Positions 9,273-18,083 of a stretch of DNA of 64,000 nucleotides are shown here, in pieces (the first letter of the stretch is position 1; each line of letters starts with the position of its first letter). The position numbers and the translations under genes are program-made. The notes under the pieces were generated by a model. It searched no databases. It had not been told where the DNA came from and was given only the letters and a program-made list of their open reading frames with translations. Source of the stretch: Streptomyces sp. GKU 895 (GTDB taxonomy: Bacteria > Actinomycetota > Actinomycetes > Streptomycetales > Streptomycetaceae); assembly GCA_002027195.1 (NCBI GenBank), contig MWJO01000022.1, positions 1 through 64,000 on the forward strand, given 5' to 3'.

Positions 9273-9527
9273 ATGGATCGCATCAAGCCGCGCATACCGG
9301 TCTACAACGGCATGCCCGCGCGGGAGTTGGGCAGCGAGGGCTGGCACAAGCCGTGGAGCGGCGGCAACGGCGGCAACTGCCTGGAGGCGATGAAGCTGGC
9401 CGACGGCCGGATCGCCGTCCGTCAGTCGACCGATCCGGACGGCCCGGCACTGATCTACACCACGGACGAGATGACGGCTTTCATCGAGGGCGCGAAGGCG
9501 GGGGAGGCGGACTTCCTGCTGTCGTGA
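9273..9527 (+). CDS. DUF397 domain protein
   Basis: An 84-residue DUF397 protein whose ATG directly follows the XRE stop codon, so the pair forms one operon. The family signature is visible as a Trp followed by SGGNGGNCLEA, then ADGRIAVRQSTDPDGPAL and a C-terminal FIEGAKAGE helix. DUF397 proteins are small partners of the preceding XRE-DUF5753 regulators; the biochemical role is not settled. Nothing recognisable lies between this stop and the convergent MocR gene end at 9584. Confidence 0.85.
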   Translation: MDRIKPRIPVYNGMPARELGSEGWHKPWSGGNGGNCLEAMKLADGRIAVRQSTDPDGPALIYTTDEMTAFIEGAKAGEADFLLS

Positions 9528-9583
9528 CGTGTTGGTCCGACGCCGGCTTGAACTTCCTTGTCGCAGTGCTTAATTCATGAGAA

Positions 9584-11057
9584 CTACCGATGAGAACCGG
9601 GAGCGACGCCGACCGGCCCGGTCGGGGCGGCCGGGGGCAGCGACGCGCACAGTGCCTCCAGCGCCGCCCCGTACCCGGCCTCGGACGGGGTCGCGTACCC
9701 GACCACCAGGCCGTCCCGCGCGGGCATGTCCTGTGCCGAGGCCTCCGGATGCCGGAACTCCGCAAGGCCGTCGAGCGCGACGCCCTGCCAGACGGCCGCC
9801 TTGACGGACGACCGCTCGGTGCCCGGCGCAGCCGCTCAGCACCGCGTGCAGCCCGGCCGCGACGCCGCTGACCTCGACATGCGGCGCGTGCGCGGCGAGC
9901 GCCGCGACGAGCCGGTCGCGTCGGCTCCGGTACCGCTGCCGCATGCGCCGCACGTGACGGTCGTACGCCCCGGAGACGAGGAAGTCGGCGAGGGCGAGCT
10001 GATCGAGGACGCTCGCCCAGGCCTCCCGCTCGCCCTTGGCCGCGAGCACGCCGTCGACGTACCGCTCCGGCAGCACCATCCATCCCAGCCGCACCGCGGG
10101 CGACAGGCTCTTGCTCACCGAGCCGAGGTAGATCACCCGCTCCGGATCGAGCCCCTGGACCGCCCCGACGGGCTTGCGGTCGTAGCGGAACTCGCCGTCG
10201 TAGTCGTCCTCCAGCACCACACCGTCCCGCGCGCGTGCCCAGTCGACGGCCGCGGCCCGCCGCTCGGCGTGCAGCGGGCCGCCGGTCGGGAACTGGTGCG
10301 CAGGGGTGAGCAGCACCGCCCGCTCGCGCGTCAACCGCCCGACGTCGGCGCCTGTTCGTCCAGCGGCAGCGGTACGGTCCGCACGCCGGCGTCCGTGAGC
10401 AGCTCACGGTGGAACGGCAGGCCGTACGCCTCCACGGCCAGGGGACCCTTGAGGACCCGGGCGCCCTGGAAGAGCAGCCGCAGGGCGTGCGCGAAGCCGG
10501 AGCAGATCACGATCCGGGCGGGCTCGGTACGCACCCCGCGCGCGCGAGCCAGATACTCCGCGAGCGCCTCCCGCAGCTCCACGCGCCCGGCGGGGTCGCC
10601 GGGGCCGAACACCTCGTCGGGTGCCTGCTGAAGGGCCCGCCGGTAGGAGGCCAGCCAGGCCGCCCTCGGGAACGTCGACCTGTCCGGCGTGCCCTGCCGC
10701 AGGTCGTGACGCGGCCCACGCGCGCGGGGCGGCGACTTCCGGGGTACGCGCGCGTGCCCGGCGGCCCGCAACGGCTCGGGTCCGCTCCGCCACCCGCGTC
10801 CCCGAGCCCTGGCGCGCGGTGAGCCACCCCTCCGCGACGAGTTCGGCGTAGGCGTCGGCCACCGTGTTGCGGGCCACGCCGAGGTCGGCGGCAAGGGACC
10901 GGTAGGGCGGCAGCCGGGTGCCGGGGGCGAGCCGGCCGCTCCGTACGGCCTCCCGCAGGGCGTCGCCGAGCGCGGCCCGCCTGCTGCCCGGTCCTGTGAG
11001 CTCCAGGTGGAGGTCGGAGCCGAGTCCTTCGGCGGAATTGACCCACGATTTCACCAT
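9584..11057 (-). CDS. MocR-type GntR/aminotransferase regulator, three frameshifts
   Basis: A PLP-dependent regulator of about 490 residues. The N-terminus is a winged helix of the GntR type ([31 protein letters not shown]). The C-terminal domain is an aminotransferase fold with the Lys-bearing [17 protein letters not shown] and the [13 protein letters not shown] block. Four segments in two frames must be joined near 10715, 10343 and 9830. At 10343 CAGGCGCCGAC most simply lacks one G; the other two sites fit extra bases. The final segment ends GVAPGSHR at 9584. It is divergent from the AhpD-like gene, which it probably controls; family members respond to PLP-linked metabolites. Confidence 0.8.
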
Positions 11058-11104
11058 GGAAATGAACCCTACAGCCGGTCTTTCCCGACCGTAGGTTGGT
11101 GGAC
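11058..11104. promoter_or_regulatory. divergent promoter/operator between mocR and ahpD-like gene
   Basis: Only 47 bases separate the two start codons, so promoters must overlap. The segment contains CGGTCTTTCCCGACCG, an inverted repeat with a 5-bp stem and 6-base loop, a possible MocR operator. No conventional ribosome site precedes the ahpD-like ATG, suggesting a short or absent leader. Confidence 0.35.
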
Positions 11105-11584
11105 ATGACGACGAACACGATCGCTTCCGCCGAGACCACCCGCCTGAACTTCGCCAAGTCCGCCCCGAAGGTGTTCCGCGCCCTCATCGGCTTCGACGCC
11201 GCTGCCCGCGAGGGCCTCGACCCGGCCCTGGTCGAGCTGATCCAGATCCGCGCCTCGCACCTCAACCACTGCGCCTACTGCCTCCACATGCACACCAACG
11301 ACGCCCGCAAGGCCGGCGAGAGCGAGGACCGGCTGCACATGGTCGCCGTCTGGCGCGAGGCCCGGCACTTCTTCACGGAGAAGGAGCAGGCGGCGCTGGC
11401 CCTGACCGAGGCCGTGACGCTGGTCGCCGACGGCGGAGTCCCGGACGAGGTGTACGCGCAGGCCGCGGAGCGGTTCGAGGAGCAGGAGCTGGCCCAGGTG
11501 CTGGCGCTGATCTTCGCGATCAACACCTGGAACAGGGTGGCCCTGGCGACGAAGAAGGTGGCGGGGACGGACGAACGGCGCTGA
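11105..11584 (+). CDS. carboxymuconolactone decarboxylase/AhpD-like protein
   Basis: A 159-residue alkylhydroperoxidase D-like protein. The signature [20 protein letters not shown] carries the redox CxxC pair and the following histidine of the AhpD core. Relatives reduce peroxides or decarboxylate small acids, usually as trimers or hexamers. I chose ATG 11105; TTG 11096 and GTG 11099 are in frame but lack ribosome sites. It is divergent from the MocR regulator, a common actinobacterial arrangement, and a hairpin follows the stop. Confidence 0.85.
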   Translation: MTTNTIASAETTRLNFAKSAPKVFRALIGFDAAAREGLDPALVELIQIRASHLNHCAYCLHMHTNDARKAGESEDRLHMVAVWREARHFFTEKEQAALALTEAVTLVADGGVPDEVYAQAAERFEEQELAQVLALIFAINTWNRVALATKKVAGTDERR

Positions 11585-11608
11585 CACCGCTTGCCGCGGC
11601 GCGCGGTG
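11585..11608. terminator. hairpin between convergent ahpD-like gene and gltD
   Basis: CACCGC and GCGGTG flank a GC-rich loop containing CCGCGG. It sits in the 26-base gap between the two convergent stop codons and could serve both transcripts. Confidence 0.4.
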
Positions 11609-11610
11609 CG

Positions 11611-13098
11611 TCAGACGGTCATCGGGCGGTCGTACGGTCCGATCGGCGCCGGCAGTCGCGAACTCCCCGTCAGATGACGGTCGACGGCCGCCGCCACCGC
11701 CCGCCCCTCGGCGATCGCCCACACGATCAGCGACTGCCCGCGCGCGGCGTCCCCGGCGGCGAACACGCCGGGGGCGCTCGTCGCGAACCCGGCGTCCCGC
11801 GCGATCGTGCCGCGCGGCTCCATGGCCAGCCCGAGCTGGTCCACGAGGCCGTCCGCGCGGTCGGGTCCGGAGAAGCCGAGGGCGAGCAGGACGAGGTCGG
11901 CGGGGAGCGTCCGCCCGGTCCCCGACACGGGCCGCCGCGCCGCGTCGACCTCGACCAGGTGCAGCGAGCGCACCTGCCCGTCGGCGTCACCGGTGAAGCG
12001 GAGCGTGGACGCCGCGAACAGCCGCGCGTCCGCGTCCGCCGCCGGCGCGGTCCGCAGCGCACCGGCCTCCTCGTGCGCGGCCGACAGCCGGTAGATCTTC
12101 GGGTACGTCGGCCAGGGCTCGGCGTCCTCGTCGCGCTCGGCGCCGGGCTGGGCGTAGATGTCCAACTGCGTGACGGACGCGGCGCCCTCGCGCACCGCCG
12201 TGCCCAGACAGTCGGCGCCGGTGTCACCGCCGCCGACGATGACGACGTGCTTCCCGGCGGCGGACATCGGGGAGACGTCCAGATCCCCCTCGCACACCCG
12301 GTTGGCCAGCGGCAGATACTCCATGGCCTGGTGGATGCCGGCCAACTCCCGCCCGGGCACGTCCAGGTCACGCCAGGCGGTCGCACCGGTGGCGATCACG
12401 ACGGCGTCGTACCGCGCCCGCAGCTCGGCCGCCCCGATGTCCCGCCCGACCGCCGTGGAGGTACGGAACTTCGTCCCCTCGGCCCGCATCTGCGCGATGC
12501 GGCGCTCCAGATGGTGCTTCTCCATCTTGAACTCGGGGATGCCGTACCGCATCAGCCCGCCGAGCCGGTCGTCCTTCTCGAACACGGCGACCGTGTGGCC
12601 CGCCCGCGTCAGCTGCTGTGCCGCCGCCAGTCCCGTCGGTCCCGAGCCGATGACGGCGACGGTCCGCCCGGACAGCCGGTCCGGCGGCCGCGGTGGCGCG
12701 AAACCGAGCTCCCAGGCCCGGTCGGCGATGGCCGCCTCGACGTTCTTGATCGTGACCGCGGGCTGGTTGATGGCGAGCACACACCCCGCCTCGCACGGCG
12801 CCGGGCACAACCGGCCGGTGAACTCGGGGAAGTTGTTGGTGGCGTGCAGCCGGTCGGCGGCGGCCCGCCAGTCGTCCCGGGAGACGAGGTCGTTCCACTC
12901 GGGGATGAGGTTCCCGAGCGGACAGGCGTCGTGGCAGAACGGGATGCCGCAGTCCATGCACCGGTCCGCCTGCTTGTTGATGATGGGCAGCAACGCCCCG
13001 GGGACGTACACCTCGTCCCAGTCCCGGACCCGCTCCTCGACCGGCCGGCGGGGCCAGTCCTGGCGAGGGGTGGTCATGAATCCCTTGGGATCGGCCAT
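11611..13098 (-). CDS. gltD: glutamate synthase small subunit (NADPH, beta chain)
   Basis: A 495-residue intact gene. The N-terminal Cys-rich part CMDCGIPFCHDACPLGN and CPAPCEAGCVL binds two [4Fe-4S] clusters. An FAD-binding VIGSGPTGLAAAQ and an NADPH-binding VIVGGGDTGADCLG Rossmann motif follow, and the C-terminus has the GVFAAGDAARGQSLIVWAI block. It passes electrons from NADPH to the large GltB subunit, which makes glutamate from glutamine and 2-oxoglutarate. The start ATG has GGAAG upstream. No gltB lies next to it; upstream is a DUF1772 gene, so this may be a second, stand-alone copy or serve another partner. Confidence 0.93.
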   Translation of the reverse strand: MADPKGFMTTPRQDWPRRPVEERVRDWDEVYVPGALLPIINKQADRCMDCGIPFCHDACPLGNLIPEWNDLVSRDDWRAAADRLHATNNFPEFTGRLCPAPCEAGCVLAINQPAVTIKNVEAAIADRAWELGFAPPRPPDRLSGRTVAVIGSGPTGLAAAQQLTRAGHTVAVFEKDDRLGGLMRYGIPEFKMEKHHLERRIAQMRAEGTKFRTSTAVGRDIGAAELRARYDAVVIATGATAWRDLDVPGRELAGIHQAMEYLPLANRVCEGDLDVSPMSAAGKHVVIVGGGDTGADCLGTAVREGAASVTQLDIYAQPGAERDEDAEPWPTYPKIYRLSAAHEEAGALRTAPAADADARLFAASTLRFTGDADGQVRSLHLVEVDAARRPVSGTGRTLPADLVLLALGFSGPDRADGLVDQLGLAMEPRGTIARDAGFATSAPGVFAAGDAARGQSLIVWAIAEGRAVAAAVDRHLTGSSRLPAPIGPYDRPMTV

Positions 13099-13246
13099 GG
13101 CCGTCTTCCTTGCGTTGGCATCGACGGGCCGTGCGTCATCGGGCGGCACTCTTCCGGCCACGATACGTCGCCCTGGCCACAGACGCAGAGTGGGGGACAG
13201 CGCTTTCTCGGCGGGCGGGGGCCGACCGCGGGGCACCGTCCTGCGG

Positions 13247-13726
13247 TCAGGTGAGGGCCAGGACGTACGCCACCGCCGCCGCCCCCGAGGCGACCGTGCG
13301 GACGTGGTTCCACAGCGTCCACTCGCGCACGTACGTCGGCCAGTACGCGGCCGCTTCGGGCGTCCCGGCGTCCAGCTCGAGCAGGGCCTCGTTGCGCGGC
13401 ACGTTCGCCACCATCGTCACCCCGAACGAGCCGACCAGATACAGCGCGCTGCCCACCAGCAGCTCCACCGTGCCGTCGTCCGGCAGCAGCACGAACGTCA
13501 CCACCGCGAGCACCGCGCACAGCACCGCCGAGCCGACGAACACGAGCATGAACGCCGGCCGCAGCGCCGCCACGTTGATCGCGTTCATCGCGGCGACGCC
13601 CTGCGCGGGCGGCAGCGCGGCGAGCCCCTTCATCACGAAGGTCGAGAACGCGCAGAACACCCCCGCGACCAGCCCAGTCCCCAGCACGCCCAGCACCGTC
13701 AGTACGAAGTACGGTCCAGCGATCAT
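13247..13726 (-). CDS. DUF1772 (anthrone oxygenase-like) membrane protein
   Basis: A 159-residue protein with four predicted membrane helices: VLTVLGVLGTGLVAGVFCAF, AFMLVFVGSAVLCAVLAVV, LVGSALYLVGSFGVTMV and the C-terminal VASGAAAVAYVLAL. The NVPRNEALLELD motif between helices 3 and 4 is typical of DUF1772, which includes anthrone oxygenases. The physiological substrate is unknown. I took ATG 13726 because the first helix starts right after it. Bases 13099-13246 between this gene and gltD show no further feature. Confidence 0.8.
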   Translation of the reverse strand: MIAGPYFVLTVLGVLGTGLVAGVFCAFSTFVMKGLAALPPAQGVAAMNAINVAALRPAFMLVFVGSAVLCAVLAVVTFVLLPDDGTVELLVGSALYLVGSFGVTMVANVPRNEALLELDAGTPEAAAYWPTYVREWTLWNHVRTVASGAAAVAYVLALT

Positions 13727-13791
13727 CTCAACGTCAACTCCCGCATCGAGCCGAGATCCTGCCCGGCACCCACCGTCACCACAAGTGAATT

Positions 13792-13803
13792 CCCGTACGG
13801 GAC
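13792..13803. promoter_or_regulatory. 12-bp perfect palindrome upstream of DUF1772 gene
   Basis: TCCCGTACGGGA is a perfect palindrome 66 bases before the DUF1772 start. A repressor operator is possible but no regulator is adjacent. Confidence 0.3.
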
Positions 13804-13918
13804 GCGTCACCATGGCCGATCGGCGCGGACACACACGCAGGCGTCCAGAGCACGTCTCCGTCCTGCCGCTCCGGTGCCGCCTGAATGTCCGGCCTCTGCC
13901 CGTCGCGGCGCCGGCGAG

Positions 13919-14593
13919 TCACCGCCACCCGCCCAGCACCCCCTCCACCGCCACCGCGATCCTCCGCCGGGCCTCATGCCGAGGCACTCCGCTCATCAGC
14001 AACTGGTCGTACGGCGTGTCCAGATGCCGTACGGACGCCACCACCGCCGAGACGACGGCCCCCTCCGACAACGCCCGCCCCGCCGCACTCCGCCCCACCC
14101 GTCCGCTGCCCCGCAGCGACGCGTGCGCGGCGATGCCGCGGGCCCGGTCGGCCGGGCAGCCGGGAAACAGCCGGCGGATCTCCGCCGCGAACGCCTCCGT
14201 GAACCGCACGTCCTCGACCGCCCGCCGCCGGGCGTCCCGCACCCGGCGCCGCCGCCGTGCCTCGGCGTCCGCCAGGCACCGTGCCTCCGCCCGGGCCAGG
14301 GCACTCTCCTCGACGAGGACGCCCTGCCGTTCGTACCGCCCCTTGCGCCGGTTGAACCGTACGACCACCGCCGACAGCCCGCTCTCCTCCCGCGACCTGC
14401 GCGTCAGCGCGGTGTCGCCGCGCGGCAGGAACACCAGGTGGCCGAGGTCGGCGCAGTCCAGGCACCGGGGCACCCCGTCCTCCAGGACGAGCATCGCCAA
14501 CGGCCCGCCCCGGCACTCGGCGCACTGCTTCCGCCTGACGGGCTGGAAGACGAGAAGTTCCGTGCGGTGCGCGGGAGTTGCCAGGTGTGCCAT
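13919..14593 (-). CDS. DUF2293 domain protein
   Basis: About 224 residues. The N-terminal third has a Cys pair motif CAECRGG and CLDC that may bind zinc; a basic arginine-rich middle follows. The C-terminal DUF2293 region reads IRRLFPGCPADRARGIAAHA, GSGRVGRSAAGRAL and ends in a VRHLDTPYDQLL helix. The function is unknown. The start is uncertain: ATG 14593 matches the first conserved residues, while GTG 14614 is also in frame; neither has a strong ribosome site. Confidence 0.75.
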   Translation of the reverse strand: MAHLATPAHRTELLVFQPVRRKQCAECRGGPLAMLVLEDGVPRCLDCADLGHLVFLPRGDTALTRRSREESGLSAVVVRFNRRKGRYERQGVLVEESALARAEARCLADAEARRRRRVRDARRRAVEDVRFTEAFAAEIRRLFPGCPADRARGIAAHASLRGSGRVGRSAAGRALSEGAVVSAVVASVRHLDTPYDQLLMSGVPRHEARRRIAVAVEGVLGGWR

Positions 14594-14638
14594 AGGGGGT
14601 TCATTCCCGTGCACGGGCCACGAACCACCCCACCGGAC

Positions 14639-14749
14639 CTACTCCGCGCCTGTCACCGGCACCCGCGTCCGATGCCGCGTGGGCCGCCCGATCTCGTCGA
14701 CCACCGCCACCGCGGGGTCCGCGTACGACAGCGTCGGCCCCGCCCCCAC
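14639..14749 (-). CDS. possible small protein, 36 aa
   Basis: A short reading frame from GTG 14749 to TAG 14639 encodes MGAGPTLSYADPAVAVVDEI plus a basic tail. Nearly every codon ends in G or C, as in real genes here, whereas the other frames do not. There is no good ribosome site, so it may be leaderless or a remnant. The rest of the 336-base gap 14615-14950 shows no terminator or operator; bases 14750-14950 look featureless apart from the start of the next gene. Confidence 0.35.
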   Translation of the reverse strand: MGAGPTLSYADPAVAVVDEIGRPTRHRTRVPVTGAE

Positions 14750-14950
14750 GGGGCCCGTTTATCGCCGATCGCATAACGCCCGGTGCGCGGCGCACCCTCC
14801 TCCCGTCCTCCCCCCGGGGTTCTCTCGGCCGCACCCTGATCCCCCTCGTCGACGCCGCCCCCGCCAGGAGCGACGCACCCGCCTCCCGCATCCGCTCGCC
14901 GCCCGCCGGTCCCACGAGCGGGACGCGTCCTGACCGTCGGCTGACGCATC

Positions 14951-15592
14951 ATGGGCCCTGTGCGACTCGAAGCGATCACCTGGGACCGGCTCGGCGACCT
15001 CCTCGCCGACCGCCTTCTCGACCTGAAGCCGGCCGACGGCGGCCCCTGGCCGCGCATCGCATTCGACGGCGCCCCGGCGGCCCGCCCCCAGGACCTCGCC
15101 GAACGCGTCGCGGAAGCGCTCCGCGTACGAGGCCGCCCCTCTCTCGTCGTCGGCACCCAGGGCTTCCTGCGCCCCGCCTCGCTCCGCTTCGAGTACGGCC
15201 ACCAGGACGTGGAGGCCTATTACGACGGCTGGTTCGACACCGGCGCCCTGTGGCGCGAGGTCTTCGGCCCGCTCGAACCCGGCGGCGACGGCCGCGTCCT
15301 GCCCGACCTGTGGGACCCCGACACCGACCGCGCCACCCGCAGCCCCTACGTCCAACTCCCGCCCGGCGGTTTCCTGTTGCTGCACGGCCCCCTCCTGTTG
15401 CGGCACTGGTTCCCCTTCGACCTGACCGTCCACGTCCTCCTCTCCCCGGGTGCCCTGCGCCGCCGCACCCCCGGCCCTGAGCAGTGGACCCTGGAGGCCT
15501 TCGAGCGTTACGAGCGCGAGACCGACCCCGCGGGCGCCGCCGACGTCCTGGTGCGCGCCGACGACCCCCGGCACCCGGCATGGCGGGGCTGA
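14951..15592 (+). CDS. uridine kinase-like protein with degenerate P-loop
   Basis: A 213-residue protein that aligns by eye with nucleoside/uridine kinases: the opening strand RIAFDGAP, the YYDGWFDTGAL block and the FLLLHGPLLLRHWFPFDLTV core followed by an R-rich lid. The expected Walker A GxxxxGKT is absent: the loop reads GAPAARPQD, with no Lys-Thr. The protein may therefore be inactive as a kinase or bind a different ligand. It begins at ATG 14951 without a strong ribosome site and likely has its own promoter. Confidence 0.7.
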   Translation: MGPVRLEAITWDRLGDLLADRLLDLKPADGGPWPRIAFDGAPAARPQDLAERVAEALRVRGRPSLVVGTQGFLRPASLRFEYGHQDVEAYYDGWFDTGALWREVFGPLEPGGDGRVLPDLWDPDTDRATRSPYVQLPPGGFLLLHGPLLLRHWFPFDLTVHVLLSPGALRRRTPGPEQWTLEAFERYERETDPAGAADVLVRADDPRHPAWRG

Positions 15593-15670
15593 CCGCGCTC
15601 CCAGGATTCGTTTCCGGAAGATCCAGCAAACCACTTTTATATGCGCGTGCATGTAACTACGCTGGGTCCC

Positions 15671-16084
15671 ATGACGACTTCCACGAGCGGTCAGCTCTCT
15701 TTCGACGACTCCGTCCGCGCCCTCCTCGACGGCAAGAACTTCGCCAGCGTCGCCACCCTCGGCCCCGACGGTGCCCCGCAGAACTCCGTGGTCTGGATCA
15801 AACGCGAGGGCGACGCCGTCCTCTTCTCCTCGATCGACAACCGCCAGAAGATCCGCAACCTGCGCCGCGACCCCCGCATCAGCGTCTCGGTCTACGACCT
15901 GGCCAACCCCTACACCTCGGTCGAGATCCGCGGCACCGCCGAGATCCTCCCGGACCCCGACAAGCGCCTCCCGCACGACCTCGCGCACAAGTACCTCGGC
16001 ATCGACCCGCCCGCCGAGAAGGAGGACGAGACCCGCGTGATCATCCGCGTCGTCCCGCGGAAGATCGTCGGCTTCTCCGCCTGA
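15671..16084 (+). CDS. PPOX-class F420-dependent oxidoreductase
   Basis: A 137-residue split-barrel flavin-type protein. Features are the N-terminal FASVATLGPDGAPQNSVVWI, the cofactor-contact stretch SSIDNRQKIRNLRRDPRIS and a Tyr-rich SVEIRGTAEI strand. Relatives such as Rv1155 use F420 or FMN to reduce small substrates. The ATG lies 10 bases after TACGCT, a likely -10 box (15660-15665), and no ribosome site is present, so the mRNA is probably leaderless. An upstream in-frame start at 15641 would only add a few residues. Confidence 0.85.
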   Translation: MTTSTSGQLSFDDSVRALLDGKNFASVATLGPDGAPQNSVVWIKREGDAVLFSSIDNRQKIRNLRRDPRISVSVYDLANPYTSVEIRGTAEILPDPDKRLPHDLAHKYLGIDPPAEKEDETRVIIRVVPRKIVGFSA

Positions 16085-16147
16085 TCCGCCTCGCACCCGG
16101 CCCTCGCCTCCGGGTGCGGCGGCGGCCGGGCGCGGCGAGAATGAACG

Positions 16148-16213
16148 GCGCCGGGACCAGCGGAGCTCTTCCGCTCCGCGCCGGGACCAGCGGTGCGTTC
16201 CGCTCCGCGCCGG
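16148..16213. repeat. 30-bp tandem repeat before the CBS gene
   Basis: GCGCCGGGACCAGCGG occurs at 16148 and 16178, with TTCCGCTCC after each copy and a third partial copy at 16207. It lies in the short gap between two genes, just before the CBS gene ribosome site. Confidence 0.6.
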
Positions 16214-16237
16214 CCGTCCGGCACCGGGAGGTACTTC

Positions 16238-16663
16238 ATGACCACCGCCGGAGACATCATGCACCGCGGCGCCCAGTGGATCCCCGCGCACGAGACCCTG
16301 GACCGCGCCGCCCAGCTGATGCGTGAGCTCAATGTCGGAGCCCTGCCCATCAGCGACGCGAACGAGCGGCTCTGCGGCATCCTCACCGACCGGGACATCG
16401 TCGTCGGCTGTGTGGCCGTGGGACACGACCCGGCCAAGGTCACCGCCGGTGAGATGGCCCAGGGCACGCCCCGCTGGATCGACGCGGACGCCGATGTCAG
16501 CGACGTGCTCCGGGAGATGCAGGACTACCAGATCCGCCGGCTCCCCGTCATCGAGAACAAGCGCCTGGTCGGCATGATCAGCGAGGCCGACCTCGCCCAC
16601 CATCTGACGGAGGACCAGATCGCGGCCTGGGCGGAGAGCGTCTACGCGAAGAGAGCGCGCTGA
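16238..16663 (+). CDS. CBS-domain protein
   Basis: A 141-residue protein consisting of two CBS domains (about 1-60 and 75-135). Each has the beta-alpha-beta pattern, with VGALPISDANERLCGILTDR and IRRLPVIENKRLVGMISEAD at equivalent positions. Paired CBS domains bind adenine nucleotides and sense energy state; the partner is unknown. The start ATG has GGGAGG seven bases upstream. It converges on corA, whose stop lies 20 bases further on. Confidence 0.9.
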   Translation: MTTAGDIMHRGAQWIPAHETLDRAAQLMRELNVGALPISDANERLCGILTDRDIVVGCVAVGHDPAKVTAGEMAQGTPRWIDADADVSDVLREMQDYQIRRLPVIENKRLVGMISEADLAHHLTEDQIAAWAESVYAKRAR

Positions 16664-16682
16664 CCGTCGTCCACGGGCGCGC

Positions 16683-17810
16683 TCAGAGCCAGCCGTTGCG
16701 CCGGAAGCCGCGGTACAGCACCAGGCACGCCGCGGATATGACGCCGAGGACCATGGGGTAGCCGAACGTCCAGCGCAGCTCCGGCATGTGGTCGAAGTTC
16801 ATGCCGTACACCCCGCAGACCATCGTCGGCACGGCGACGATCGCCGCCCAGGCCGTGATCTTCCGCATGTCCTCGTTCTGCGCGACCGTCACCTGGGCGA
16901 GGTGTGCCTGGAGGATCGAGTTGAGGAGTTCGTCGAAGGCGGCGATCTGCTCCTTGGCGCGCAGGAGATGGTCCGAGACGTCGCGGAAGTACGCCTGTAT
17001 CTCCGAGCTCACCACTCGTATCGGACGCGTGGACAATTCCTCGATCGGACGGGTCAGCGGCACCACGGCCCGCTTCAGTTCGAGGAGTTCACGCTTGAGC
17101 TGGTAGATGCGGCCCGGGTCGGTCCGCGCGCCGTCCGGCGAGAAGACGTCCGTCTCGACCTGGTCGATGTCCGCCTGCACCGCGTCCGTGACGTTCAGAT
17201 ACTCGTCCACCACGTGGTCCGCGATCGCGTGCAGCACCGCGGCCGGCCCCTTGGCGAGCTGCTGCGGGTCGGTCTCCAGTTCCTCGCGCAACGGGCCCAG
17301 GGAGCCGTGCATCCCGTGGCGCACGGTGATCACGAAGTCCTCGCCGACGAACACCATGATCTCGCCGGTGTTCACCACCTCGCTCGTCGCCGTGAGCTCC
17401 TCGTGCTCCACGTAGCAGACGGTCTTGAACACCGCGAACAGCGTCTCGTCGTACCGCTCCAGCTTCGGACGCTGATGCGCCTCGATCGCGTCCTCCACCG
17501 CCAGCGGGTGCAGTTCGAACAGCTCCGCGATGCCCGCGAACTCCTGGTCCGTCGGCTCATGGAGACCGAGCCACACGAAACCGTCCCCGTGCTTGCGCAC
17601 CTGCTCCACGGTGTCGACCAGGTCGCCGCCGCCCGGGACCCTGGCCCCCTCCCGGTACGACACGCAGTTCACCACCGAGGAGCCCAGCGGCGACCGGGCG
17701 GGATGGCTCAGGTCCACACGCGGGCGGCGCCGCGCCAGCCTCGCCACCCTGCGGAGGCCGCCGACCCTGCTGAGGCTCGTGACCTTCCGCAGATTCCCTG
17801 CCATGGACAT
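16683..17810 (-). CDS. corA: CorA-type magnesium/cobalt transporter
   Basis: A 375-residue divalent-cation channel. The long N-terminal cytosolic region ends with helices containing LKRELLELKRAVVPL and the C-terminus has two membrane helices. The pore signature YGMNF follows the first helix end, the hallmark of CorA. It forms a pentamer importing Mg2+ or Co2+. The start is ATG 17810 with AAGGAG seven bases before it. The basic N-terminus is typical of streptomycete CorA. Confidence 0.9.
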   Translation of the reverse strand: MSMAGNLRKVTSLSRVGGLRRVARLARRRPRVDLSHPARSPLGSSVVNCVSYREGARVPGGGDLVDTVEQVRKHGDGFVWLGLHEPTDQEFAGIAELFELHPLAVEDAIEAHQRPKLERYDETLFAVFKTVCYVEHEELTATSEVVNTGEIMVFVGEDFVITVRHGMHGSLGPLREELETDPQQLAKGPAAVLHAIADHVVDEYLNVTDAVQADIDQVETDVFSPDGARTDPGRIYQLKRELLELKRAVVPLTRPIEELSTRPIRVVSSEIQAYFRDVSDHLLRAKEQIAAFDELLNSILQAHLAQVTVAQNEDMRKITAWAAIVAVPTMVCGVYGMNFDHMPELRWTFGYPMVLGVISAACLVLYRGFRRNGWL

Positions 17811-18083
17811 CTGGATCTCCTTGCGTGGATCCCCGCTCGCCGCATTGCTGCGCCCTGGCGTGCCAGTGTGCCAGCCCTGCGTGAAACGCGGGTAAGCCTG
17901 TGGGAGCACGGCATTCCGCTTTGTTCCCGCCTGTGGACGACGGGTTTTCGAGGCGGCGTGGGAGGCTCGGGTACCCCTCGCAGGGTTGCATCGCCGTGCC
18001 GTCATAGCCGTCATAGCCGTCGTGGCTGTTGCATCGGAGCGTCGACCACCGTGGACAAGCAGGACAACTGGGATGATCGCGAC

